A DNA stretch of 64,000 bases. It comes from JBBDIK01 sp040880465. Lineage in GTDB: Bacteria > Actinomycetota > UBA4738 > JBBDHU01. The notes beneath the pieces are model-generated. The model saw only the letters and a list, made by a program, of their open reading frames with translations. It was not told where the DNA came from and searched no databases. The position numbers and the translations under genes were made by a program. This document shows, one piece after another, positions 33,303-41,915 of the stretch; position 1 is the first letter of the stretch, and every line of letters starts with the position of its first letter. The stretch covers positions 62,001 to 126,000 of the forward strand of contig JBBDIK010000007.1 of NCBI GenBank assembly GCA_040880465.1, read 5' to 3'.

Positions 33303-34976
33303 ATGGTTCGGGTCGCGCTGGCGCAGATCAACCCGACGGTCGGAGACCTCGACGGCAACGTCGGCCTGATCATCGAATGGGCTGCGAAGGCGACGGCCGA
33401 GGGTGCCGACGTCATCTGCTTCCCGGAACTCGCCGTCACCGGCTATCCACCCGAGGACTTGGTCCTTCGACCCGAGTTCGTCCAGGACAACCTCGACGCG
33501 CTGGACCGGCTCGCGTTCGAGACCCGATACGGCAGTCCGATCCTCGTCGGCTTCGTCGATCGGAGTTTCGCGGGTGTCCACAACGCGGCCGCCCTGCTGC
33601 ACGGAGGGGGCACCGTCAAGCGCTATCACAAGATGCGACTCCCGAACTACGGCGTATTCGACGAACGCCGTACCTTCGCCGCGGGCGAAGCGCCGTGTCC
33701 GGTCAGGATCGCGTCGGCCGCGTTCGGCGTGTCGATCTGCGAGGACGCGTGGCAGGGCGGACCGCCGTTCGATGAGTACGCCCGCCTGGGCGCGCGCGTG
33801 ATCGTGAACATCAACGGCTCGCCCTACCACCGCGGAAAGATCTCCGAACGGATCGAGATCTGCCGAGCCCGCGCCGCCGAAACGGGGGCATGGATCGTGT
33901 ACGTGAACATGGTCGGCGGCCAAGACGAGCTGGTGTTCGACGGCGGCAGCATGGTCGTCGCGCCGGACAGCGAGGTCACGTGGCGCTCTCCGATGTTCGA
34001 GGAGGACCTCCTCATCGTGGATCTGGATGTTCCGGCCGCATCGGATCACTTCCCCGGATCGGGGACCCCGGCGATGGACAAGCGCGGACTCGCGGATCCG
34101 GGCTTCCTCGCCTGGCCAGACGAGCCCGCAGACGTCTACGACGCGCTGGTGCTCGGGCTCCGCGACTACGTCCGAAAGAATGGGTTCGCGGAGGTCGTCC
34201 TCGGGCTGTCGGGAGGTATCGATTCGGCGCTGGTCGCGACCCTCGCGGTCGATGCACTCGGTGCCGAGTCGGTCCACGCGCTCGCGATGCCGTCGCGCTA
34301 CTCGTCACCCGAGAGCCTCGAGGACGCGACGGAGGTCGCAGCTCGCCTCGGGATCAAGCTCGACACGGTATCGATCGACGACGTGTTCACGTCGTACCTC
34401 CAGACGCTCGAGCCGATGTTCGGCGGAACGCCTGAAGGACTGGCCGAGGAGAACGTCCAGGCGCGCATCCGCGGCAACCTGCTGATGGCCCTTTCGAACA
34501 AGTTCGGATCCCTGGTGCTGGCGACGGGGAACAAGAGTGAATACGCGGTCGGCTTCAGCACGCTCTACGGCGATATGGCCGGCGGATTCGCACCCATCAA
34601 GGATGTGCCGAAGGCGCTCGTGTACGAGCTGTGCGCGTGGCGCAACGAGAACGGCGTCGGTGGGTCGGCGATCCCCGAACGCGTCATGACCAAGGCCCCG
34701 TCGGCGGAGCTGCGCCCGGACCAGAAGGACACGGATTCGCTGCCGCCCTACTCGGAGCTCGACCCGGTCATCGAAGCGTATGTGGAGCACGACCGGTCGC
34801 CCGACGAGATCATCATGGACGGGTTCGACCCGGCGCTGGTCGCGTACGTCGTGCAGATGATCGATCGCGCCGAGTACAAGCGGCGGCAGGCGCCTCCCGG
34901 CGTGAAGATCACGCCGAAGGCGTTCGGCCGTGACCGGCGCCTGCCGATCACCAACCGCTACGGGCAGAACCGCTGA
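33303..34976 (+). CDS. nadE: Glutamine-dependent NAD+ synthetase
   Basis: A 557-residue two-domain enzyme. The N-terminal nitrilase-type glutaminase has the triad Glu42 (FPELAVTGYPPEDL), Lys110 (YHKMRLPNY) and Cys146 (SICEDAW). The C-terminal synthetase has the ATP P-loop SGGIDS (302-307). It amidates nicotinate adenine dinucleotide using glutamine, which fits its place next to the glutamine synthetase genes. ATG 33303 is six bases after TAGGCT (33291-33296): leaderless. Its stop abuts the stop of the convergent SIMPL gene with no bases between. Confidence 0.96.
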   Translation: MVRVALAQINPTVGDLDGNVGLIIEWAAKATAEGADVICFPELAVTGYPPEDLVLRPEFVQDNLDALDRLAFETRYGSPILVGFVDRSFAGVHNAAALLHGGGTVKRYHKMRLPNYGVFDERRTFAAGEAPCPVRIASAAFGVSICEDAWQGGPPFDEYARLGARVIVNINGSPYHRGKISERIEICRARAAETGAWIVYVNMVGGQDELVFDGGSMVVAPDSEVTWRSPMFEEDLLIVDLDVPAASDHFPGSGTPAMDKRGLADPGFLAWPDEPADVYDALVLGLRDYVRKNGFAEVVLGLSGGIDSALVATLAVDALGAESVHALAMPSRYSSPESLEDATEVAARLGIKLDTVSIDDVFTSYLQTLEPMFGGTPEGLAEENVQARIRGNLLMALSNKFGSLVLATGNKSEYAVGFSTLYGDMAGGFAPIKDVPKALVYELCAWRNENGVGGSAIPERVMTKAPSAELRPDQKDTDSLPPYSELDPVIEAYVEHDRSPDEIIMDGFDPALVAYVVQMIDRAEYKRRQAPPGVKITPKAFGRDRRLPITNRYGQNR

Positions 34977-35726
34977 TCAGTCATCGAGTTCGTAGACCAC
35001 GGTCACGGTGACGCGGGTTTCGACGTCCCCGGGTGAGATCTTGAATTCCTCATAGGAATCCGAGCTGGCCCCGGCGAGCAGCATGCCCTGGTTCGCCAGC
35101 TGCTGGCGATACGGCTGGAACTCGGCGTTGGTCTCGTCGATCAGTATGACCTCACCCACCTCGGCGTCGGCGGCGGTCGCCATGGCCTCCGCCTTCCCGC
35201 GCGCACCTTCGATCGCCTCGGTCAACGCCTCCTCTCTAGCGCCGGTCTGGTTCCCCAGCCGGAACTCGATGCCACCGACCACGTTTGCGCCGGCGCCGAC
35301 CGCCCGGGCAGCGATCTCGCCGGCGTCGTTCAACTCCCGGATCGTCACGTCGAACTCGGTCTCAGCGGTGAAGTAGGTCCGCTCCTTCGGGGTGTTGCGA
35401 TCCGCCACGCGCTTGTTGAGCCGCAGGTCGGTGGTGGCGATGTCGTCGTCGGAGACCCCCGCCGCCTTCAGTTCGGCGAACACGGCGTCGGTACGTTCGG
35501 CCTTCGCCGCGAACGCCTCCTCGGCGGTTTCGCCGTCGCTACGAACTCCGAGGTTCAGGATCGCTTGATCAGGTGCGGAGCTGACGGTCGCGGTGCCAGA
35601 GACCGTGATCGTCTCGGGGATCTGCCCCGGTCCAGCGCCATCTCCATCACCGCCGAGCACCTTCGCGAGCGCGACACCCGCGATCAGACCCACGACCAGC
35701 ACGACGACACCAGCAGACTTGCCCAT
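34977..35726 (-). CDS. SIMPL-domain (DUF541) exported protein
   Basis: A 249-residue protein with an N-terminal membrane anchor or signal (VVVLVVGLIAGVALA, residues 7-21) and one SIMPL domain: ITVSGTATVSSAPDQAILNLGV opens it and an ARGKAEAMATAADAEVGEV helix lies near the end. Members are periplasmic or surface proteins linked with oxidative stress or signalling, without known catalysis. ATG 35726 has GGAAGGGG upstream; the frame open further upstream reaches the tRNA gene and is not used. Confidence 0.85.
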   Translation of the reverse strand: MGKSAGVVVLVVGLIAGVALAKVLGGDGDGAGPGQIPETITVSGTATVSSAPDQAILNLGVRSDGETAEEAFAAKAERTDAVFAELKAAGVSDDDIATTDLRLNKRVADRNTPKERTYFTAETEFDVTIRELNDAGEIAARAVGAGANVVGGIEFRLGNQTGAREEALTEAIEGARGKAEAMATAADAEVGEVILIDETNAEFQPYRQQLANQGMLLAGASSDSYEEFKISPGDVETRVTVTVVYELDD

Positions 35727-35798
35727 GACACGACCCCTTCCGGAAGGACTATCCATTGGACGGCCCCTGCGCCTCCAGGGTTCCATAGAATCCAGGCG

Positions 35799-35873
35799 GG
35801 GCCGGTAGCTCAGCCTGGTCAGAGCAGGGGGCTTTTAACCCTCGTGTCGTGGGTTCGAATCCCGCCCGGCCCA
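35799..35873 (+). tRNA. tRNA-Lys (anticodon TTT)
   Basis: A full cloverleaf. The acceptor stem GGGCCGG pairs with CCGGCCC, the anticodon loop is CTTTTAA with TTT at 35834-35836, and the T arm has GTGGG-TTCGAAT-CCCGC. CCA is not encoded. Confidence 0.95.
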
Positions 35874-35898
35874 CCCCTGGCATGGAAGGAAGGCTGGA

Positions 35899-38800
35899 TT
35901 GGGAGGCGACCACAGGCATATCGTCGCCATCGCGATCGCATGTGTCGTCGTCACGATCGGCGCAACCCTGGCTGCCTGCACGCCCCACGGGCCACCCGAG
36001 GAGTCTGTCCGGACGGATTCTTTCAGCGAGCCGGTCCGGCTGTCGAGCGACGACGGCGTCCTCGAGGTCACGCTGACGGCCCACCAGGACACGATCGCGC
36101 TGGACACCGTCGACCGGCCCGTGACGAACGCCCTGGTGTTCGCCTACGAGCTGCAGCAGGGCAGCGCCTCCAACGGCGAGCGGTCGGCGGCCTCCAACTA
36201 CCCGGCTCCGACCCTTCACGTCGCACCCGGCGAGACCCTCATCGTCCACTTGGCGAACGACCTCAAGGGCCTGTCGATCCGTGACTTCTACGACCCCGCC
36301 TTCACTCCGAAAGGAACGCAGGTTCCCCTGTACCCACAGCAACTGACGGAGGCGCCCTTCAACCTGCACACGCACGGCCTGCACGTGAGCCCGTCCGGCA
36401 ACTCTGACAACGTCCTGCTGGACATCCCCCCGGGCTACACCAACACCTACACCTACCGGATCCCCGGCGACATGCCGCAGGGCCTCTATTGGTACCACGG
36501 ACACCGGCACACGCTGACGGCGCAGGAGACGTACCTCGGTCTGGCCGGACTCCTGGAGATCGGCGAACCGAGCGGGGACATCCCCCTCGTGAAGCAGCAC
36601 GACCTGCCGGTCCGGACGATGGCCTTGCAGTACAACTACGTCTTCGATCGCGCCGGCGGATCGGCGCAGCTGAACGACGCGAACTGGCCCCAGTACGTCA
36701 GCACCCGGACGCAGCCGCAGGACGGGCAGCTCGCGGACGGCACCTACGAGCCGCTCCTGACACCGGTGAACTTCGGCGAGACGGCCCGGGGAACGCAGTC
36801 CATCACCAACTGGTACGCGGGAAAACTGTCGGTTCACAACGACCGCGGACGGTTCCAGTTCCTGCCGAGCAACGAACTGGCATTCACTCCGGAACCCGGG
36901 GCGACGGGGGTGGCTGCGGTTCCGGTCGAGGCGGAGCCGGAACTCCCCGCGGACCGGCGCGACGTCCAGTTCACCGTCAACGGCGACTTCCAACCCCGGA
37001 TCGCCGCGGCCCCGGGCCAGACCGAGATCTGGGTCCTGGCCAACGTCAGCGACTTCGCCTACATCAACGTCACGCTCACCGAAACCGCCACCGGCGAACA
37101 CCCGCCCATCGCCGTTGTCGGTCAGGACGGGAACCCCTACCCGGCCGTCCACGTCCCGGACACCCCGGGCGGGGCGCAACTGCTGATCCCGCCAGGTTCC
37201 CGCTACGCGATCGCGGTGACGATGCCAGACCACGGCGATCTCGTCCTGGAGATGCCCCCGATGCGGAAAGGCATGGGTGCGCACGGTCCCGGGATCTCCT
37301 ACGTGAACGACGGCACCGGTCACCCGCCGGCCGCCGTCGGGACGATCGACGTGCCGCGGGAGGCCATCAGCTACGTCGACGGCTTCTTCCTGTTCCCGAC
37401 CCAGGAGCTGGTCCGGATGACCCCGGCACCGGGCCGGGAAACACCCGTCGCGTTCGCGGAAGGCCAGGTGCTGGACGCCTACACCTCCTTCTACGACACG
37501 CGCGGCATCGAGCCCGACGTGCGGCGACGCCTGGTGATCTCCGGAGGCTTCGACGACGAGTACGCGAGCATCCAGGACCCGAAGGCCTTCACGTACCAGT
37601 TCGACGGCAACATCTTCCCGTACATGCCGCTGCTGCAGCCTCGCGTGGGGTCCGTCGAGCAGTGGACGATCGTGAACCGGAACAACGATCAGCACCCGAT
37701 CCACATCCACGTGAACGACTTCCAGGTGACGGACCTCGTCGACCCGGTCGCAGGCACGCACGTCCGCTTCCAGCCGTGGGGGCAGGACAACGCGAATACA
37801 CCCGCGCCCCGCATGGACGCGGCGGGCAACATACTCGCCCCCGGGATCCTGTCCGTGCGGACCCACTTCGATCGCTATACCGGCACATACGTGATGCACT
37901 GCCATCGGCTGAACCACGAGGACAACGGCCTGATGGCCATCGTGAACGTGATCCCAGCACGCTCCACCTACGCGGTAGCAACGAGCGGAACGGGAACCGA
38001 TCCGGGGCCCGTCATCGAGGTCCGCGACCAGGCCGGACCCGTCGCCGAGGTCACGCCCTTCCAAGGAGCGACGGGAGCACCGAGCCTGGCGATGGGCGAC
38101 GTCGACGGGGACAACGTGCTGGACCTGCTGGCGGGTTCTCCCGATGACGCACAGGTGGTCGCCTACGCCGGCGCCGGCGAACGGCCGTTCACCCGGGAGC
38201 TGGCGCGATTCGATGCGTTCGACGACGCGCAGACGGGAGGCATCAGCGTGGCGGCCGCGGACATCGACGGCAACTCGCTGGCCGACAACATCATCGTCGG
38301 GAACGGCCCGGGCACGCCTTCGCAGGTGCGCGTGTTCGCGTCGACTCTGCCCGAGCCCGGCGGCGCGCCCGCGCTCTTCTCGAGCTTCTCCCCGAATGGA
38401 TCGGACGCGCACGGTACCGACGTGACCGCCGGCCTGGTGGATCTGGCAACGGGCCGGAACGGCATCGTCACCGTGCCGGGGCCGGGGACGGCCGGCGTGG
38501 TCAAGGTGTTCACCTTCAGTCTGTTCACCGAGAACGGGGCCCCGACGGCTGGTCCCCAGGCGCCACCGGAGCAGACCGCCGCGGCGTTCGAGCCCTTCCC
38601 CGGCTACACCGGCGGACTGTCGCTGGCGACCGGTTGGGTGGCCGGAGAGCTGGGCGGCGCCGAGCGCATCGTCGTCGGCCAGGCCGCAGCACCCGGTCGT
38701 GTGAGGGTGTTCTCCAGCGGCTCGGCGATGGACGGACATCCGACGATGTACCTGGACAGCCCCGATGCCATGGAACCAGCGACGTTCCAGGAGATGGCGT

Positions 38801-38973
38801 CACTGGCCCCCGGCGGGGCCGGGCGGACGAGCGGTGTGCAAGTAGCGACGGCCAGCACGACCACGGGGGCGGACCTCCTGGTGACGACACCAGGTCCCGA
38901 AGACGACACGGTTCGCTACACGCTGCAGCGAACCGCCGACGGCTCGCGCCTTCGGTGGGAGAGCACGATCTGA
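35899..38973 (+). CDS. Multicopper oxidase lipoprotein with C-terminal FG-GAP-like domain
   Basis: A 1024-residue protein. The lipobox LAAC (Cys27) predicts a lipid-anchored surface enzyme. Copper sites are complete: HTHGLH (157-162), WYHGHRH (198-204), HPIHIH (599-604) and HCHRLNHEDNGLM (667-679). This marks a laccase or bilirubin-oxidase-type oxidase that reduces O2. After about residue 700 the chain continues for 320 residues with FG-GAP/VCBS-like loops such as AMGDVDGDNVLD and AAADIDGNSLAD, normally beta-propeller calcium sites. That tail is unusual in this family. The start is TTG 35899 behind GGAAGGAAGG, 25 bases after tRNA-Lys. Confidence 0.88.
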   Translation: MGGDHRHIVAIAIACVVVTIGATLAACTPHGPPEESVRTDSFSEPVRLSSDDGVLEVTLTAHQDTIALDTVDRPVTNALVFAYELQQGSASNGERSAASNYPAPTLHVAPGETLIVHLANDLKGLSIRDFYDPAFTPKGTQVPLYPQQLTEAPFNLHTHGLHVSPSGNSDNVLLDIPPGYTNTYTYRIPGDMPQGLYWYHGHRHTLTAQETYLGLAGLLEIGEPSGDIPLVKQHDLPVRTMALQYNYVFDRAGGSAQLNDANWPQYVSTRTQPQDGQLADGTYEPLLTPVNFGETARGTQSITNWYAGKLSVHNDRGRFQFLPSNELAFTPEPGATGVAAVPVEAEPELPADRRDVQFTVNGDFQPRIAAAPGQTEIWVLANVSDFAYINVTLTETATGEHPPIAVVGQDGNPYPAVHVPDTPGGAQLLIPPGSRYAIAVTMPDHGDLVLEMPPMRKGMGAHGPGISYVNDGTGHPPAAVGTIDVPREAISYVDGFFLFPTQELVRMTPAPGRETPVAFAEGQVLDAYTSFYDTRGIEPDVRRRLVISGGFDDEYASIQDPKAFTYQFDGNIFPYMPLLQPRVGSVEQWTIVNRNNDQHPIHIHVNDFQVTDLVDPVAGTHVRFQPWGQDNANTPAPRMDAAGNILAPGILSVRTHFDRYTGTYVMHCHRLNHEDNGLMAIVNVIPARSTYAVATSGTGTDPGPVIEVRDQAGPVAEVTPFQGATGAPSLAMGDVDGDNVLDLLAGSPDDAQVVAYAGAGERPFTRELARFDAFDDAQTGGISVAAADIDGNSLADNIIVGNGPGTPSQVRVFASTLPEPGGAPALFSSFSPNGSDAHGTDVTAGLVDLATGRNGIVTVPGPGTAGVVKVFTFSLFTENGAPTAGPQAPPEQTAAAFEPFPGYTGGLSLATGWVAGELGGAERIVVGQAAAPGRVRVFSSGSAMDGHPTMYLDSPDAMEPATFQEMASLAPGGAGRTSGVQVATASTTTGADLLVTTPGPEDDTVRYTLQRTADGSRLRWESTI

Positions 38974-39013
38974 CGACGCCGTCGGGGATGATCCCCCACT
39001 GTCGGCCGGTCCG

Positions 39014-40360
39014 CTACGGGATCGTGACCACACCGACTCCGCCGTCGGCGGCGACGGACGTACCGAACGGCTCGGACATCGCCGCGAGACGCTTCAGGAT
39101 GTCGGCGCCGCGTTCGGGTTCGGCGATGCGCGGGATCCCGCTCTCGGTCAGGCGCTTGCCCCGACCCAGGTCGACCGGGTGCAACCGCAGGCTCGCCGCG
39201 CGTCCTCCCTCGAACGCCACCTGGGCGATGATCGACTCGAAGTAGCGGTCGTCGTCGAACCCCTGGGCGTTCAGGAGCGCGCTCACGTCGGCATCGGTGG
39301 CCCGTGACGGGTCGACGCCCGCCTTCTCCAACAGATCCCGTCCTTCCTCGTAGAGGCTGCGCGTGACGGGCTCCTGGATGTCACTGAAGATGAAGTTGCC
39401 GAGCCCGTAGAAGATCGGCCGGCCTTCGTAGATCTCGATCGGCCACATCCGGTGGATCCCGTGTCCGACGAACACGTCGGCCCCGGCGTCGATCGCCGCG
39501 TGGGCGACGTCGATGAGGAACGGCGGCGGCCTGTCAGGGCCAGGGCCTTCTTCATGGACGTGTGCGGAGACAACTACCAGGTCGGAATGTTGTTTTCCGA
39601 GCCGGATGCTCCGGAGGTTCGCCGCGAGGTCTCCGGCGTCGACCTCGTAGCGGAGCGAAAGCTCGTCCCCGGGCTCGAACCTCGCTTCGAACAGGCTCAG
39701 GTGGTCGGCGCCCGGGCGCGTCGCGAGGTCCTGACCCATCGCGGCCGGATCCATCAACCGTCCGAGCTCGCGGAGTCCGGTCATCTGGTCCGGAGGCACG
39801 GTGAAGGTCTGCCGCACTCGCAGCGCGTTGATGCCCGGGCGGCCGGGAACCTCGCCGAACTGATCGAGCGCCGCCGCCGGATCGAACCGTCCGGTCGGTG
39901 CGAGGGACACCAGTCCGACGCGCCCTCCCGCCGTCTCGACGTATCGTGCGGCTCGCGCCGACGCCAGCACCTCTCCGGCTCCCGCGTGCACGAGTCCGGC
40001 GTCGTCCAGATGACGCGCCGTCTCGCGCAACCCCTCGATCCCCCAGTCCAGGCCGTGGTTGTTGGCGCGCGACACGATGTCGAATCCGAGGGCGATCAGG
40101 TCCTCGATCACCGTGGGCGGCGCGGCCATGTCCCAGTCACCCCACGTCCGTGGGCTTCCCCGGAATCCGCGGATGTCGATGACCGACGTTTCGAGGTTCC
40201 CGAAAGTCGTCGTCGCGTCGCGCAGGATGTCGATCGCGTTCGCGAACCCCGCGTCACGCTGGAGCGTCGGCACGAGCGGTCGCGACGTGATGCAATCACC
40301 GACCGCGGCCAGCGTGAACCCGTCCGTCACCCCGATCCCAGGCAGATCTTCGGAGCTCAT
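39014..40360 (-). CDS. CapA-family protein (poly-gamma-glutamate capsule synthesis type)
   Basis: A 448-residue PGA_cap metallophosphatase-fold protein. AAVGDCITSRPL, FGNLETSVI, SRANNHGLDWG, VVVSAHVHEE and FVGHGIHRMWPIEIYEGRPIFYGLGNFIF are the family blocks. In Bacillus, CapA takes part in poly-glutamate export; actinobacterial homologues are mostly uncharacterised. No capB or capC is present. ATG 40360 is seven bases after TAGGAT (40373-40368), so the message is likely leaderless. It diverges from the DUF192 gene. Confidence 0.87.
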   Translation of the reverse strand: MSSEDLPGIGVTDGFTLAAVGDCITSRPLVPTLQRDAGFANAIDILRDATTTFGNLETSVIDIRGFRGSPRTWGDWDMAAPPTVIEDLIALGFDIVSRANNHGLDWGIEGLRETARHLDDAGLVHAGAGEVLASARAARYVETAGGRVGLVSLAPTGRFDPAAALDQFGEVPGRPGINALRVRQTFTVPPDQMTGLRELGRLMDPAAMGQDLATRPGADHLSLFEARFEPGDELSLRYEVDAGDLAANLRSIRLGKQHSDLVVVSAHVHEEGPGPDRPPPFLIDVAHAAIDAGADVFVGHGIHRMWPIEIYEGRPIFYGLGNFIFSDIQEPVTRSLYEEGRDLLEKAGVDPSRATDADVSALLNAQGFDDDRYFESIIAQVAFEGGRAASLRLHPVDLGRGKRLTESGIPRIAEPERGADILKRLAAMSEPFGTSVAADGGVGVVTIP

Positions 40361-40421
40361 AGCGCCAATCCTACCGACCGGGCGTTCCCTGCGTGTCGGA
40401 CCCCGTGAGTAGGATCGGGGG

Positions 40422-40724
40422 GTGACTTCGATCAGCGTTGCGAGGACGCGGGCGGAGCGGATGCGAGGACTCAGAAGTCGAGCCGGCCTTGAACCAGGAG
40501 AAGCCTTGCTCATCCCCAACTGCCGAGCGGTCCACACGTTCGGGATGCGCTTCCCGATCGCGGTGGCCTACCTCGACCGCGACTTGCGCATCCTGGAGGT
40601 CGTCCGCATGCCACCGAACCGGCTGGGCCGGCCGCGATTTCGCGCTCGCCACGTGCTGGAAGTCGCGGAGGACTCGCCCCTCGCCCTGGGTGACCGGGTC
40701 GGCCCGGACGCCCGGCGGTCATGA
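40422..40724 (+). CDS. DUF192-family protein
   Basis: A 100-residue small beta-rich protein: MRGLRSRAGLEPGEALLI, THTFGMRFPIAVAYLD-like and HVLEVAEDSPLALGDRVG match DUF192. The function is unknown; many members are exported, but this one lacks a signal peptide. GTG 40422 follows TAGGAT (40410-40415) by six bases, a leaderless arrangement. Confidence 0.82.
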   Translation: MTSISVARTRAERMRGLRSRAGLEPGEALLIPNCRAVHTFGMRFPIAVAYLDRDLRILEVVRMPPNRLGRPRFRARHVLEVAEDSPLALGDRVGPDARRS

Positions 40725-40795
40725 GCCGGCCAGCGTCTGGACCCGGCCGGGCGCTCGCTATACTTGTGCGCGGCTGCCCCTTGTGGTGCGAACCC

Positions 40796-40868
40796 GCCCC
40801 CATCGTCTAGCGGCCTAGGATGTCGCCCTTTCAAGGCGGAGACACGGGTTCGAATCCCGTTGGGGGCA
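40796..40868 (+). tRNA. tRNA-Glu (anticodon TTC)
   Basis: The acceptor stem GCCCCCA pairs with TGGGGGC, the anticodon loop is CTTTCAA with TTC, and the T arm is ACGGG-TTCGAAT-CCCGT. A TATACT -10 box lies at 40759-40764. CCA is not encoded. tRNA-Asp follows after 11 bases. Confidence 0.95.
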
Positions 40869-40879
40869 CGGAAAGCTAT

Positions 40880-40955
40880 GGTCCCGTGGTGTAGTCAGGT
40901 TTAACACGCCGCCCTGTCAAGGCGGAGATCGCCGGTTCGAATCCGGTCGGGACCG
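40880..40955 (+). tRNA. tRNA-Asp (anticodon GTC)
   Basis: The acceptor stem GGTCCCG pairs with CGGGACC, the anticodon loop is CTGTCAA with GTC, and the T arm is GCCGG-TTCGAAT-CCGGT. The 3' CCA is encoded (40956-40958), unlike in the two other tRNA genes of the window. It is probably co-transcribed with tRNA-Glu. Confidence 0.95.
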
Positions 40956-40988
40956 CCACCATGTGTCCACTCGGCGCTGAGGCCCTGG

Positions 40989-41387
40989 CTACGACTCGGC
41001 GGCGTACGGGTCGTAGTACACAGCAAGCGCGTAGATGACGACCACATCCAAGGCGATGATGACGAGGGACCAGAGCGGGTGGGCATCCACGTTGCCGAGG
41101 TGCGCGAGCAGGTTGAGTCCCGCCAGCCCGATGCCGACCGCGCGCGCCCACGTCTGCACCGCCATCACACCGATCCCCGCGAGGGCGATCAGCACGCCGA
41201 GGACCAATTGGACGAACCCCCACGTGGAGACGTCGGCGATCAGCGCCCCGCTGGCGCCGGCGGTAGCGGCCTCGGGGTCGATCAGCGCGATAAGTCCGGC
41301 GAACGCGTTCGCCGCCCCGACGAGAACCATGATGACCCCGGCGAACAGCACCCATCCGCCCATCCGCATGTTCGCCTGCCTGGACAT
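40989..41387 (-). CDS. Four-helix membrane protein (DUF7144-like)
   Basis: A 132-residue protein with four hydrophobic segments (about 10-34, 54-77, 80-100 and 104-124) and the repeated GV-x-M/GI-x-V pattern of small actinobacterial membrane proteins now grouped as DUF7144. The function is unknown. ATG 41387 has GGGGGG upstream. Confidence 0.75.
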   Translation of the reverse strand: MSRQANMRMGGWVLFAGVIMVLVGAANAFAGLIALIDPEAATAGASGALIADVSTWGFVQLVLGVLIALAGIGVMAVQTWARAVGIGLAGLNLLAHLGNVDAHPLWSLVIIALDVVVIYALAVYYDPYAAES

Positions 41388-41506
41388 CGTTACCCCCCCA
41401 TGACCAAGGGACCCGCGATCCCACTGCATCGCCCACCCGGGTCCTCGACAGGATGAAGGCTACCCGCACGGAAGGGACGGGGCCAGTTGACTGCCCCCTC
41501 AGCCCC

Positions 41507-41535
41507 TTGACCGCGACGGCAGGGTTTCCTACTCT
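41507..41535 (+). promoter_or_regulatory. Consensus-like promoter of the small secreted protein
   Basis: TTGACC (41507-41512), 17 bases, TACTCT (41530-41535), then eight bases to ATG 41544. Transcription should start at or next to the ATG. The -35 is identical to that of the non-coding RNA promoter at 13.2 kb. Confidence 0.6.
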
Positions 41536-41543
41536 CCCTGCTG

Positions 41544-41912
41544 ATGCGTGTCGCTCGCCTCGCCATCTCACTCGCCGCCGGCCTCGGGCTGCTCCTCCTC
41601 GACGCACCTGCAGTCGACGCCCACAACGTGAAGGCGAACGCGAACGCGACCATCACGGGGACCAGCGTCAACGGTGGGACCATGACCGTCGACGTCAGGG
41701 TGCGCATCAAGAACCGAGCGCGGAAGAAGCGCGACATCGGCTGCGGCTTCACGATCCGACGCGACGACAACAACACGGCCGTCGGCACCGGCTTCGCTGG
41801 CGCGTTCATCCGAGGCGACCGGGCCAAGACCATCGATACCCAGGTGTTCAAGTCCGATCCCGGTACCAACCAGCTCCACGCCACGATCGATCACTGCCAC
41901 ACGTACAACTGA
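41544..41912 (+). CDS. Small secreted protein, unknown
   Basis: A 122-residue protein with a signal peptide (1 to about 26, ending VDAH). The mature part is beta-rich (ANATITGTSVNGGTMTVDVRV) with two cysteines (GCGF and DHCHTYN) that could form a disulfide. No family is recognised. It may be leaderless from the TTGACC/TACTCT promoter. Confidence 0.72.
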   Translation: MRVARLAISLAAGLGLLLLDAPAVDAHNVKANANATITGTSVNGGTMTVDVRVRIKNRARKKRDIGCGFTIRRDDNNTAVGTGFAGAFIRGDRAKTIDTQVFKSDPGTNQLHATIDHCHTYN

Positions 41913-41915
41913 GAT

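Noticed and set aside
35749..38739. A 996-residue open frame on the minus strand opposite the multicopper oxidase
   Set aside because: It is the antisense of a gene with complete copper motifs, is Arg/Val/Gly-rich without any domain, and ends in the tRNA-Lys region.
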